Assembly (NCBI RefSeq): GCF_032854445.1
Contig: NC_088295.1
Coordinates: 4,344,501-4,408,500 of the forward strand
DNA from: Liolophura sinensis
Taxonomy: Eukaryota > Mollusca > Polyplacophora > Chitonida > Chitonidae
DNA length: 64,000 bases
Reading direction: 5' to 3'
Part shown: positions 29,201-35,809 of the stretch, one piece after another
Position numbering within the stretch: position 1 is the stretch's first letter
Layout: every line of letters starts with the position of its first letter
The notes under the pieces: model-generated
The model's database searches: none
The model's input: only the letters and a program-made list of their open reading frames with translations
Told to the model about the DNA's origin: nothing
Translations under genes and position numbers: made by a program

Positions 29201-31559
29201 CCTTCCATCCTCTCTCATTTGTACATGTGCACTATGCCTTGTCCATGTCCTCTCTCATTCTCCTCTTTGTACTCTGCCACTTCCATGTCCTCCTTCACTC
29301 CCCCTCTCTCATCTGTACATGTGCACTATGTCTCTTTCATGTCCTCTCTCATTCTCCTTTCTGTGCTCTGCCACTTCCATGTCCTCCTTCCATCCTCTCT
29401 CATTTGTACATGTGCACTATGCCTTGTCCATGTCCTCTCTCATTCTCCTCTTTGTACTCTGCCACTTCCATGTCCTCCTTCACTCCCCCTCTCTCATCTG
29501 TACATGTGCACTATGTCTCTTTCATGTCCTCTCTCATTCTCCTCTCTGTACTCTGCCACTTCCATGTCCTCCTTCCATCCTCTCTCATCTGTACATGTGC
29601 CTCTTCCATGTCCTCTCTCATTCTCCTCTCTGTACTCTGTCATTTCCATGTCCTCCTTCCATCCTCTCTCATTTGTACATGTGCGCTATGCCTCTTCCAT
29701 GTCCTCTCATTCTCCTTTCTGTGCTCTGCCACTTCCATGTCCTCCTTCACTCCCCCTCTCTCATCTGTACATGTGCACTATGTCTCTTTCATGTCCTCTC
29801 TCATTCTCCTCTCTGTACTCTGCCACTTCCATGTTCTCCTTCCATCCTCTCTCATCTGTACATGTGCACTATGCCTTGTCCATGTCCTCTCTCATTCTCC
29901 TCTCTGTACTCTGCCACTTCCATGTCCTCCTTCCATCCTCTCTCATCTGTACATGTGCACTATGTCTCTTTCATGTCCTCTCTCATTCTCCTTTCTGTAC
30001 TCTTCCACTTCCATGTCCTCCTTCCATCCTCTCTCATCTGTACATGTGCACTAGGCCTCTTCCATGTCCTCTCTCATTCTCCTCTCTGTACTCTGCCACT
30101 TCCATGTCCTCCTTCCATCCTCTCTCATCTGTACATGTGCACTATGCCTCTTCCATGTCCTCTCTCATTCTCCTCTCTGTACTCTGTCATTTCCATGTCC
30201 TCCTTCCATCCTCTCTCATTTGTACATGTGCAGTATGCCTTGTCCATGTCCTCTCTCATTCTCCTCTCTGTACTCTGCCACTTCCATGTCCTCCTTCCAT
30301 CCTCTCTCATCTGTACATGTGCACTATGCCTCTTCCATGTCCTCTCTCATTCTCCTCTCTGTACTCTGTCATTTCCATGTCCTCCTTCCATCCTCTCTCA
30401 TTTATACATGTGCAGTATGCCTCTTCCATGTCCTCTCTCATTCTCCTCTCTGTACTCTGCCACTTCCATGTCCTCCTTCCATCCTCTCTTATCTGTACAT
30501 GTGCAGTATGCCTTGTCCATGTCCTCTCTCATTCTCCTCTCTGTACTCTGCCACTTCCATGTCCTCCTTCCATCCTCTCTCATCTGTACATGTGCAGTAT
30601 GCCTTGTCCATGTTTTCTCTCATTGTCCTCTTTGTACTCTGCCACTTCCATGTCCTCCTTCCATCCTCTCTCATCTGTACATGTGCACTATGCCTCTTCC
30701 ATGTTTTCTCTCATCCTCCTCTTTGTACTCTGCCACTTCCATGTCCTCCTTCCATCCTCTCTCATCTGTACATGTGCACTATGTCTCTTCCATGTCCTCT
30801 CTCATTTTCCTCTCTGTACTCTGCCACTTCCATGTTCTCCTTCCATCCTCTCTCATTTGTACATGTGCACTATGCCTTGTCCATGTTCTCTCTCATTCTC
30901 CTCTCTGTACTCTGTCACTTCCATGTCCTCCTTCCATCCTCTCTCATTTGTACATGTGCAGTATGCCTCTTCCATGTCCTCTCTCATTCTCCTCTCTGTA
31001 CTCTGCCACTTTCATGTCCTCCTTCCATCCTCTCTCATTTGTACATGTGCACTATGCCTTGTCCATGTCCTCTCACATTCTCCTTTCTGTACTCTGCCAC
31101 TTCCATGTCCTCCTTCCACCCTCTCTCATTTGTACATGTGCGCCATGCCTCTTCCATGTCCTCTCTCATTCTCCTTTCTGTGCTCTGCCACTTCCATGTC
31201 CTCCTTCCACCCTCTCTCATCTGTACATGTGCACTATGTCTCTTCCATGTCCTCTTTCATTCTCCTCTCTGTACTCTGCCACTTCCATGTCCTCCTTCAC
31301 TCCCCCTCTCTCATCTGTACATGTGCACTATGTCTCTTCCATGTCCTCTCTCATTCTCCTCTCTGTACTCTATCACTTTCCTGTCCTCTCATCCTCCTCT
31401 CTCATCTGTAATTTGCCTCTTCCATCTTTCCTCCCCACTTATCTGCCTTTTGCTCTCTTAAATGTTTACTGATAATATTAGGTGATGAGGTTTACAAGTA
31501 CAGATCTTCACTCATGTATTTTTCTGTTCCAGGAGTTTCAATCAGCAACAATATCTTGA
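1878..31559 (+). CDS. TELO2: TELO2, telomere length regulation protein TEL2 homolog (20-exon model, 847 aa)
   Basis: TELO2 forms the TTT complex with TTI1 and TTI2. With R2TP and HSP90 it matures PIKK kinases (mTOR, ATM, ATR, DNA-PKcs, SMG1, TRRAP). Exons: 1878-2245, 2864-3070, 3428-3582, 4831-4978, 7046-7148, 9163-9231, 9524-9662, 10921-11057, 13598-13677, 20125-20250, 20862-20950, 22535-22626, 23009-23125, 23494-23565, 23857-24107, 24314-24413, 24559-24623, 24874-24989, 25219-25301, 31533-31559. All junctions are GT-AG and all phases agree. The 847-aa product compares with about 837 aa in human. The order of matches is the N-terminal helical repeats, the acidic DSDD linker (near residue 511), the Telomere_reg-2 region (about 520-635), then the C-terminal repeats (LDLLGRDSLVLSRLVYTLG, LEFIWALRYHGD). 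About 85% of the locus is intron, mostly tandem repeat. An alternative last exon lies at 35810-35965. Confidence 0.94.
2864..3070 (+). CDS. TELO2: TELO2 exon 2
   Basis: The acceptor TTATTTTTTCCAG ends at 2863 and the donor GTGAGT starts at 3071. Reading YKQSKSVFLLEEFFRLDLLK then LVSLISSFPDKMANALKKQI aligns with the vertebrate segment on either side of its LPDHLGNRL-like motif. The same frame is open upstream to an alternative acceptor near 2680. I chose 2864 because its pyrimidine tract is far stronger and the resulting length fits. Confidence 0.85.
3428..3582 (+). CDS. TELO2: TELO2 exon 3
   Basis: The acceptor is TTCATTACAG and the donor is CGG/GTGAGT. The segment ends SSQVLGKLCLSGYS, matching the conserved VSQVLGKA-like motif of TELO2. 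The last ~45 nt of this exon plus the donor are the apparent founder of the tandem array that fills intron 3. Confidence 0.92.
3583..4640. repeat. 51-bp minisatellite in intron 3, copied from the exon 3 end and its donor
   Basis: About 20 units of mostly 51 bp (17 codons) start at the exon 3 donor. A typical unit translates as SDQVLGKLSLSEHSG plus EF, against SSQVLGKLCLSGYSG at the end of the real exon. Intact AGGTGAGT donor copies have their GT at 3689, 4277, 4335, 4435, 4486, 4535 and 4586. Other units carry the mutated form AGTTGAGT. A larger block is also duplicated (around 3790-4000 and 4085-4260). Reading on from exon 3 stays open to a TGA at 3678-3680. Confidence 0.95.
4831..4978 (+). 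CDS. TELO2: TELO2 exon 4
   Basis: The acceptor is GTATGTTTACAG and the donor is CCTTG/GTAAGG. The product reads ETLWKHLLPSLL, then CERLITGIPDRCMESV, matching the vertebrate RLVEQVPDRAMEAV segment. It enters in phase 1 and leaves in phase 2. Confidence 0.92.
4979..6050. repeat. 30-bp minisatellite in intron 4, subfamily 1 (donor and acceptor in each unit)
   Basis: About 35 units of 30 bp begin exactly at the exon 4 donor. Each has the form CTTGGTAAGGGTTACATTTT followed by ACCTCTACAG. Each unit therefore contains a pyrimidine tract plus AG (TTTTACCTCTACAG), then CTTG, then GTAAGG, the same CTTG/GTAAGG junction that ends exon 4. Common variants are CTTGTTGAGG, CTTGTTAAGG and GGTAAAAGGG. Confidence 0.95.
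6080..6600. repeat. 30-bp minisatellite in intron 4, subfamily 2
   Basis: About 17 units of the form CTTGGTGAGAGATACACTTT followed by ACCTGTACAC. The period and register match the upstream array, so this is a diverged branch of it. It keeps the donor-like CTTG/GTGAGA but has lost the acceptor AG (ACAC instead of ACAG). It reads open in several frames on both strands, an artefact of the 30-bp period. Confidence 0.92.
6690..6765 (+). mobile_element. Degraded SINE tail fragment
   Basis: The text around AAAAATTCCTGGGTTGTG through AATGAAATAAATAGA resembles the 3' tail of the SINE at 7279-7487, which has a TGAAATATTCTTGAGTA motif then AAATAAATAAATAAG. It is strongly decayed, so the call is weak. 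Confidence 0.3.
7046..7148 (+). CDS. TELO2: TELO2 exon 5
   Basis: The acceptor is TTTATTTCAG and the donor is ACAG/GTGAAT. It completes the split TGG codon and reads FGMVESLLGDSVVHKHKLQ then KLLLMRYFEQ, matching the vertebrate KAQFVMTQKLLFLQ region. It leaves in phase 0. Confidence 0.9.
7279..7487 (+). mobile_element. tRNA-derived SINE, family A, plus orientation, 5'-truncated
   Basis: The B-box-like GAGTTCAAGTCC sits near 7305. It is followed by the family's middle section and the 3' tail TGAAATATTCTTGAGTACAG, then AAATAAATAAATAAG. The A-box end present in the fuller copy at 13208-13467 is missing here. It lies in intron 5. Confidence 0.8.
7540..7800. repeat. Irregular ~30-bp repeat in intron 5
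   Basis: Units share GGGGATGGATATGATACTCA followed by CTATTATAAA. They alternate with a shorter form containing GATGATAATGA. Spacing is irregular and the copies are diverged. Confidence 0.8.
7798..8815. repeat. 24-bp minisatellite in intron 5
   Basis: About 42 units of the type GTTAGTCACTGAGGGAATGG plus ATGT, or 8 codons (VTEGMDVL). A 144-bp higher-order block (six units) marked by GAGGCAGTGG recurs at about 8309, 8453 and 8597. Long frames on both strands are artefacts. Confidence 0.95.
8945..9055 (+). mobile_element. Degraded SINE-like tail
   Basis: GTGGTTTACTCCAAGCATTC, a CCTCACTGCC stretch, then AGTGTTAAACCCCAATAAAA resemble the 3' body and tail of family A SINEs. The copy is decayed and the assignment tentative. 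Confidence 0.35.
9163..9231 (+). CDS. TELO2: TELO2 exon 6
   Basis: 23 codons between acceptor TTCGTTTTGCAG and donor TCT/GTAAGT. It reads TLLLQNVLGYLASSHTRKPL, matching [20 protein letters not shown] of vertebrate TELO2. It is in phase 0 at both ends. Confidence 0.92.
9524..9662 (+). CDS. TELO2: TELO2 exon 7
   Basis: The acceptor is CTGTTGTCAG and the donor CAAG/GTAACA. It reads VLQVWVDGSAIKRTSYQQ then YYLSKALLICLSFVKEGE, matching the vertebrate [20 protein letters not shown] segment. It ends in phase 1. Confidence 0.93.
9838..10920. repeat. 72-bp minisatellite in intron 7, copied from the exon 8 acceptor and exon start
   Basis: About 15 units of 72-73 bp run straight into the true exon 8 acceptor at 10920. 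Each unit contains TTGTTTGTTACCTGACAG, then AGTGTCTGGG(G)TATACTGATGAGGG, which equals the first bases of exon 8. Each then diverges to TATACAGGTATTGTCCAGTC and TAACCACC. A donor-like ACAG/GTATTG or GTATAG follows the copied exon start by about 32 nt. Each unit therefore looks like a pseudo-microexon with an acceptor and a weak donor. Confidence 0.95.
10921..11057 (+). CDS. TELO2: TELO2 exon 8
   Basis: It completes a split GAG codon, reads CLGILMRGMQSHLGSSDPKI and RSLGMVVAESLTRTLQPHGP, and ends LTFE before donor GTAATC. This matches the vertebrate PPVRRLGMIVAEV segment. Its acceptor is the last member of the 72-bp array upstream. Confidence 0.94.
11095..12975. repeat. 21-bp GT-rich minisatellite in intron 8
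   Basis: About 90 units of the type ATGTGTGTATGTGTTATTGT plus C (7 codons). They leave many overlapping frames open on both strands. A 498-bp block is tandemly duplicated (11896-12393 and 12394-12891, nearly identical), which shows recent expansion. The array does not resemble the exon 8 donor. Confidence 0.95.
13208..13467 (-). mobile_element. tRNA-derived SINE, family A, near full length
   Basis: On the minus strand it starts GGCTCAGTTGGTTAGCGTGC (A-box-like) and has GAGTTCAAGTCC (B-box-like) about 60 nt on. It ends in the tail whose plus-strand form is ATTTATTTATTTGATTGGTG, TTTTACGCCGTACTCAAGAA. It lies in intron 8. Related copies are at 7279, 22739, 38934 and 47505. The family resembles SINEs I know from molluscs, but I have not searched. 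Confidence 0.85.
13598..13677 (+). CDS. TELO2: TELO2 exon 9
   Basis: The acceptor is TGTTTGCTCAG and the donor CACAG/GTATTT. It reads VDKDESSAQLISLLVPPEDP, corresponding to the vertebrate EEDELSLELLALASP stretch just before the low-complexity linker. It ends in phase 2. Confidence 0.85.
13702..15175 (+). mobile_element. Non-autonomous piggyBac element in intron 9
   Basis: The termini are perfect 16-bp inverted repeats, CCCATATCCGCCCAAG at 13702-13717 and its reverse complement ending at 15175. The element is flanked by TTAA at 13698-13701 and 15176-15179. TTAA target duplication and CCC...GGG ends are diagnostic of piggyBac. A GC-rich palindrome (ACGGCGTACGCCGT) lies just inside the left end. 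The 1474-bp interior has only a 121-codon frame at 14026-14391 and no catalytic-core-sized ORF, so it cannot move by itself. Confidence 0.93.
14026..14391 (+). pseudogene. Truncated piggyBac transposase N-terminus (121 codons)
   Basis: It starts MAEDTDSSDDNIPLG and is rich in Asp and Ser (DDSESEIEFDSD, GDVDLHD). This matches the acidic, disordered N-terminus usual in piggyBac/PGBD transposases. It ends at TAA with no DDD catalytic domain and no C-terminal cysteine-rich domain. Its position inside the inverted repeats supports the assignment; the sequence alone would not. The best reading is the surviving 5' end of an internally deleted transposase gene. Confidence 0.7.
15275..20085. repeat. 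45-bp minisatellite in intron 9 (about 107 units)
   Basis: The unit is GGCAGTCAGGTTTATGGGTT, GGAGGATACCAGGCTTATAC, AATAT (15 codons). Because the period is a multiple of three and the unit lacks stops, frames stay open for up to 722 codons on plus and 454 on minus; none is a gene. Higher-order copies are visible: a 1305-bp block (29 units) seen at about 16093 and 17398, and an 856-bp block marked by GTTCATGG at 18911 and 19767. The array ends about 40 bp before exon 10. Confidence 0.96.
20125..20250 (+). CDS. TELO2: TELO2 exon 10 (acidic linker)
   Basis: The acceptor is ACTGTTACAG. An AG 20 nt upstream at 20103-20104 would put a TGA in frame, so 20125 is preferred. It reads NMSGLSLAAGDHRGEV and ends QPDFKEEELD plus AG. 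It corresponds to the poorly conserved linker before the phospho-motif. Codon 511 (Ser) is split AG/T across intron 10. Confidence 0.8.
20862..20950 (+). CDS. TELO2: TELO2 exon 11 (DSDD motif and start of Telomere_reg-2 domain)
   Basis: It starts by completing the serine of DSDDDFQPYDLSDD, the counterpart of the CK2-phosphorylated DSDDEFVPYDM motif of vertebrate TELO2 that binds PIH1D1 of R2TP. It then reads TPHYIRDCMEG, matching APAYVRDCVEA. The donor is GAAG/GTGAGC. Confidence 0.94.
21590..22050. repeat. 27-bp minisatellite in intron 11
   Basis: About 17 units of GTGAGCTGTCATGTATATGG plus TGACCTG (9 codons). The repeating CTG/GTGAGC is donor-like. The unit resembles the true exon 11 donor region at 20951, which reads GTGAGCATGTCAGTAGATAT then GG. 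Some units are interrupted by a shorter form containing TACATGTGTATATGGTGA. Confidence 0.92.
22535..22626 (+). CDS. TELO2: TELO2 exon 12
   Basis: It reads GLIKPESPDQTEACLRAAGQ then LIRTNPDGLTE, matching the vertebrate RWEAALRALEGLVYRSPTA helix. The acceptor ATATGGCAG has a weak pyrimidine tract, but neighbouring AGs give stops. The donor is GAG/GTACAG. Confidence 0.88.
22739..22850 (-). mobile_element. SINE family A fragment in intron 12
   Basis: On the plus strand the text shows TTTATTTATTATATGATGAG, TTTTACGGCGTACTCCAG, then GGTGGGAGGAAACCAG and GGGGAAACCCACGACCAG. This is the 3' half of the family A SINE in minus orientation. The tRNA-like head is absent. Confidence 0.75.
23009..23125 (+). 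CDS. TELO2: TELO2 exon 13
   Basis: 39 codons in phase 0. ISVEFMKILLHLSDEE then FSALRFQAMVALTTCCPAQ matches VSVELAKVLLHLEEK and GLRQRALVAVTVTDPAP in the Telomere_reg-2 region. The acceptor is GCTACTTACAG and the donor CAG/GTGAGA. Confidence 0.95.
23494..23565 (+). CDS. TELO2: TELO2 exon 14
   Basis: 24 codons in phase 0: VAEYLTGEFYGENYNLRQRL plus DILE. It matches [20 protein letters not shown], one of the best-conserved stretches of the family. Confidence 0.96.
23857..24107 (+). CDS. TELO2: TELO2 exon 15
   Basis: The longest internal exon. It reads VLSRAAQDLASPV, a variable linker, then SWQDVVRKRIEQKTRRFAKG and NKFAPVAGLFFFPLLLQYDR. These match [20 protein letters not shown] and NSVAGHFFFPLLQRFDR of the vertebrate protein. 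It ends in phase 2. Confidence 0.96.
24314..24413 (+). CDS. TELO2: TELO2 exon 16
   Basis: It reads KQNTLDLLGRDSLVLSRLVY then TLGVVIHAAVHTP, matching [20 protein letters not shown]. The acceptor is TACTTTGTTTCAG and the donor CCT/GTAAGT. Confidence 0.95.
24559..24623 (+). CDS. TELO2: TELO2 exon 17
   Basis: It reads IVRQMGATGLEFIWALRYHG D, matching the vertebrate LLEFVWALRFH motif. The acceptor is TGACTTTAG and the donor CGG/GTGAGT. Confidence 0.93.
24874..24989 (+). CDS. TELO2: TELO2 exon 18
   Basis: It reads SVRLSVLFTCAMLFLSVPAN then ELQQEVTEVKHWLQ, matching VRQGLLSAVSSVLLSLPA and LMDELLEARSWL. The acceptor is GCCTCTGTTTCAG and the donor CCAAG/GTAGCG. Confidence 0.94.
25219..25301 (+). CDS. 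TELO2: TELO2 exon 19
   Basis: It reads DVAETDVNTECRKLALQALI then LLDAALTQ, matching [23 protein letters not shown] near the vertebrate C-terminus. The donor is CACAG/GTAGGT. A short C-terminal tail must follow. Confidence 0.95.
25395..26800. repeat. 46-bp CT-rich minisatellite, first half of intron 19
   Basis: About 30 units of CTCCTCTCTCATCTGTACTC, TGCCTCCTCCATCTTGTCTG, CTCGTC. Some units carry an inserted ATCTTCC. It is almost entirely pyrimidine on the plus strand and shares CTCTCATCTGTACTCTGCC-type segments with the following 91-bp array. Confidence 0.95.
26800..31390. repeat. 91-bp CT-rich satellite, second half of intron 19
   Basis: About 50 units containing CTCTCTCATTCTCCTCTCTG, TACTCTGCCACTTCCATGTC and CTCATCTGTACATGTGCACT. 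The 91 bp look like two diverged 46-bp units fused. A 728-bp block (eight units) repeats at about 27122, 27850 and 28578. The unit has no stop in any plus frame and 91 leaves remainder 1 on division by 3. All three frames therefore stay open for about 4.7-6.2 kb and encode the same rotating peptides. Some units end in ATGTGCAG after a long pyrimidine tract, which is acceptor-like. Confidence 0.96.
31533..31559 (+). CDS. TELO2: TELO2 exon 20 (preferred terminal exon)
   Basis: The acceptor TTTTTCTGTTCCAG is followed by EFQSATIS and TGA, in phase 0 with exon 19. It gives 847 aa in total, close to the usual size. An AATAAA lies at 32089-32094. The tail is too short to confirm by similarity, and the exon at 35810 is an alternative. 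Confidence 0.5.
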   Translation, partial: EFQSATIS

Positions 31560-31724
31560 GTTACCTCCCTTAGACCATAGATGACGGGTACATTCTTATT
31601 AGAAAGGATCGTGTCAGTGCTTACCTCCCCTTTACTGTCAATGAATCCTGGCCGCCTTGGCCGTGATACCAGATGAAGACTGGCATGGTGAGAGTGTGTT
31701 TCATGCACAGATATGTCTGCCTTA

Positions 31725-31945
31725 ACAGACAGTCTGGTGTGGTGCAGAGGTTGAGTGTAACTGGTACACATGTCTGTGGTAACAGACAGTCTGGTGTCTG
31801 GTGTGATGCACAGGTTGAGTGTAACTGGTACATATGTCTGTGGTAACAGACAGTCTGGTGTGGTGCACAGGTTGAGTGTAACTTGTACATATGTCTGTGG
31901 TAAGACAGTCTGGTGTCTGGTGTGGTGCACAGGTTGAGCGTCTGA
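31725..31945. repeat. ~57/64-bp tandem repeat, four copies
   Basis: Units share ACAGACAGTCTGGTGTGGTG then CAGAGGTTGAGTGTAACTGG. Alternate copies have an extra TCTGGTG. It lies just 3' of the preferred TELO2 stop, probably in the 3' UTR. Confidence 0.85.
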
Positions 31946-32088
31946 TCTAACAGACACAAATACCTGTTTCATGAGACGTCCACGTATTTGGTCCAGCTGT
32001 CTGGTGTGAAGAGAGGAAACTAGTGGAATCGTCTGTAATTCTCAGGTTTACAAAATCTCACTGCTCATTTCTAACACGTATTTTGAGA

Positions 32089-32094
32089 AATAAA
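32089..32094 (+). terminator. Candidate TELO2 polyadenylation signal
   Basis: AATAAA about 530 bp after the stop at 31559. The hexamer is common by chance, so support is modest. Confidence 0.35.
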
Positions 32095-32116
32095 GACATT
32101 CTGAATTTCATTTAAA

Positions 32117-32805
32117 ATATTTTTGTTTTCATACTGGTTGTGGAGTCACAGTGCTCCAGAGTACATAAAGGTCATGTTTTTGTTTTCATACTGGTTGTGG
32201 AGTCACAATGCTCCAGAGTACATAAAGGTCATGTTTTTGTTTTCATACTGGTTGTGGAGTCACAATGCTCCAGAGTACATAAAGGTCATGTTTTTGTTTT
32301 CATACTGCTTGTGGAGTCACAATGCTCCAGAGTACATAAAGGTCATGTTTTTGTTTTCATACTGCTTGTGGAGTCACAATGCTCCAGAGTACATAAAGGT
32401 CATGTTTTTGTTTTCATACTGGTTGTGGAGTCACAATGCTCCAGAGTACATAAAGGTCATGTTTTTGTTTTCATACTGCTTGTGGAGTCACAATGCTCCA
32501 GAGTACATAAAGGTCATGTTTTGTTTTCATACTGCTTGTGGAGTCACAATGCTCCAGAGTACATAAAGGTCATGTTTTTGTTTTCATACTGCTTGTGGAG
32601 TCACAATGCTCCAGAGTACATAAAGGTCATGTTTTTGTTTTCATACTGGTTGTGGAGTCACAATGCTCCAGAGTACATAAAGGTCATGTTTTTGTTTTCA
32701 TACTGCTTGTGGAGTCACAGTGCTCCAGAGTACATAAAGGTCATGTTTTTGTTTTCATACTGCTTGTGGAGTCACAATGCTCCAGAGTACATAAAGGTCA
32801 TGTTT
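32117..32805. repeat. 57-bp minisatellite
   Basis: 12 nearly identical units of GTCATGTTTTTGTTTTCATA, CTGGTTGTGGAGTCACAATG, CTCCAGAGTACATAAAG (19 codons). A GGTTG/GCTTG variant splits the units into two types. Very low divergence suggests recent expansion. Confidence 0.95.
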
Positions 32806-33054
32806 TTTTTTTTGGAGGTTTTGTCTTAAGTTTGATACAGGATAAAGTTTTGGGACGTGTTTGTATGGGTTTTTTTCAACGCTTTAAAGAGAGCAGTTTG
32901 GTCACAAATTCCACTTACGTACGAGTTATTATTTCTGTCAGTAAAGAAGCCTGTGTTTGTGTACCTGTCACATAGGGGTGTGTTTTTAGAATTAATTTTG
33001 TATAGCTGTTAATGAGCCACTTAAAGAACATTATCTGTTTTGTGATAGTGAAGG

Positions 33055-33125
33055 TATATTTTTTTTGATCCTTGTTTAACACCGTGCTCATGAATTTTTC
33101 ACATGTTCAGTTGCAGTCTGATGTA
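33055..33125 (-). mobile_element. Degraded SINE family A fragment
   Basis: GTTTAACACCGTGCTCATGA then TTTTTCACATGTTCAGTTGC resembles GTTTTACGCCGTACTCAAGA then ATATTTCAC of the family A tail. It is short and decayed. Confidence 0.4.
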
Positions 33126-35520
33126 ATTTGTGGGTCAACTGTTCACTAGCATATGAAGTCTACATGACTGTGCCACCAATGTTAAACAGGAGCTGATCAC
33201 TAGCATAAAGCTACATGATTGTGCCACCAATGTTTAACAGGAACTGATCACTAACATATGAAAGCTGCATGATTGTGCCACCAATGTTAAACAGGAACTG
33301 ATCACTATCATATGAAGGCTACATGATTGTGCCACCAATGTTAAACAGGAGCTGATCACTAACATATGAATGATACATGATTGTGCCACCAATGTTAAAC
33401 AGGAACTGATCACTAACATATGAAAGCTACATGATTGTGCCACCAATGTTAAACAGGAGCTGATCACTAGCATATGAAAGCTACATGATTGTGCCACCAA
33501 TGTTAAACAGGAACTGATCACTAACATATGAAGGCTACATGATTGTAACACCAATGTTAAACAGGAGCTGATCACTAACATTTGAAGGCTACATGATTGT
33601 GCCACCAATGTTAAACAGGAACTGATCACTAGCATTTGAAGGCTACATGATTGTGCCACCAATGTCAAACAGGAACTGATCGCTAGCATATGAAAGCTAC
33701 ATGATTGTGCCACCAATGTTAAACAGGAGCTGATCACTAGCATAAAGCTACATGATTGTGCCACCAATGTTAAACAGGAGCTGATCACTAACATATGAAG
33801 GCTACATGATTGTGCCACCAATGTTAAACAGGAACTGATCACTAACATATGAAGGCTACATGATTGTGCCACCAATGTTAAAAAGGAACTGATCGCTAGC
33901 ATATGAAAGCTACATGATTGTGCCACCAATGTTAAACAGGAGCTGATCACTAACACTTGAAGGCTACATGATTGTGCCACCAATGTTAAACAGGAACTGA
34001 TCGCTAGCATATGAAAGCTACATGATTGTGCCACCAATGTTAAACAGGAGCTGATCACTAACATATGAAAGCTACATGATTGTGCCACCAATGTTAAACA
34101 GGAACTGATCACTAACATATGAAGGCTACATGATTGTGCCACCAATGTTAATCAGGAACTGATCACTAACATATAAAAGCTACATGATTGTGCCACCAAT
34201 GTTAAACAGGAGCTGATCACTAGCATAAAGCTACACAATTGCCACCAATGTTAAACAGGAGCTGATCACTAACATATGAAGGCTACATGATTGTGCCACC
34301 AATGTTAAACAGGAACTGATCACTAGCATAAAGCTACATGATTGTGCCACCAAAGTTAAACAGGAGCTGATCACTATCATATGAAGGCTACATAATTGTG
34401 CCACCAATGTTAAACAGGAACTGATCACTATCATATGAAGGCTACATGATTGTGCCACCAATGTTAAACAGGAACTGATCACTATCATATGAAGGCTACA
34501 TGTTTGTGCCACCAATGTTAAACAGGAACTGATTACTATCATATGAAGGCTACATGATTGTGCCACCAATGTTAAACAGGAGCTGATCACTATCATATGA
34601 AGGCTACATGATTGTGCCACCAATGTTAAACAGGAACTGATTACTAGCATATGAAGGCTACATGATTGTGCCACCAATGTTAAACAGGAGCTGATCACTA
34701 TCATATGAAGGCTACATGATTGTGCCACCAATGTTAAACAGGAGCTGATCACTATCATATGAAGGCTACATGATTGTGCCACCAATGTTAAACAGGAGCT
34801 GATCACTAACATATGAAAGCTACATGATTGTGCCACCAGTGTTAAACAGGAACTGATCACTAGCATAAAGCTACATGATTGTGCCACCAATGTTAAACAG
34901 GAGCTGATCACTATCATATGAAGGCTACATGATTGTGCCTCCAATGTTAAACAGGAACTGATCACTAGCATATGAAAGCTACATGATTGTGCCGCCAATG
35001 TTAAACAGAAACTGGTCACTATCATATGAAAGCTACATGATTGTGCCGCCAATGTTAAACAGGAGCTGATCACCAGCATATGAAAGCTACATGATTGTGC
35101 CACCAATGTTTAACAGAAACTGATCACTAACCTATGAAAGCTACATGATTGTGCCACCAATGTTAAACAGGAGCTGATCACCAGCATATGAAGGCTACAT
35201 GATTGTGCCACCAATGTTAAACAGGAGCTGATCACTAGCATATGAAAGCTACACGATTGTGCCGCCAATGTGAAACAGGAGCTGATCACCAGCATATGAA
35301 AGCTACATGATTGTGCCACCAATGTTAATCAGGAACTGATCACTAACATATGAAAGCTACATGATTGTGCCAATAAGGTTAAACAGGAGCTGATCACCAG
35401 CACATGAAGGCTACATGATTGTGCCACCAATGTTAGACAGGAGCTGTTTACTAACATATGAAAGCAACATGATTGTGCCACCAATGTTAAACAGAAACTG
35501 ATCACTAGCATATGAAAACT
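33120..35520. repeat. 54-bp minisatellite (about 44 units)
   Basis: The unit is TGAAGGCTACATGATTGTGC, CACCAATGTTAAACAGGAGC, TGATCACTAACATA (18 codons). On minus it reads VAQSCSFHMLVISSCLTL repeatedly for up to 303 codons, an array artefact. Variants (GAAAGCTAC, TAGCATAAAG, GGAACTG) are interspersed. Confidence 0.95.
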
Positions 35521-35809
35521 GCTCACATTGTATGGAAAGTAGAGCCTGTATTATGTTGGCTTTATCACTGCGGACCAAATGTCTTTGTGGTTGATATTTC
35601 TCATGTACATCCATACAACTTTCACTACAATCCATACACTCTTTGTGCACTGAATGTAATGTTAAACTTCTTCTTTTCTGAAAATATAACTTGACCCATT
35701 CATCCATCTCAATGCTAAAATTAAAGTGTCAGTATGTAAGAATAGTGATTGCAGATGAGAGAGGGGGTATTTTTGCAGTTCAGTCTGTTTTAATACAGTT
35801 TTTTGTCAG

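Noticed and set aside
25247-31472. Giant plus-strand ORFs of 2054, 2041 and 1562 codons
   Set aside because: They lie in intron 19 of TELO2 and are translations of a CT-rich tandem repeat in all three frames. No domain is present and all three frames show the same rotating peptides.
33234-35106. Minus-strand ORFs of 303 and 291 codons with hydrophobic 18-residue repeats
   Set aside because: They resemble membrane segments only because the 54-bp unit happens to encode hydrophobic residues on minus. This is array DNA, not a gene.
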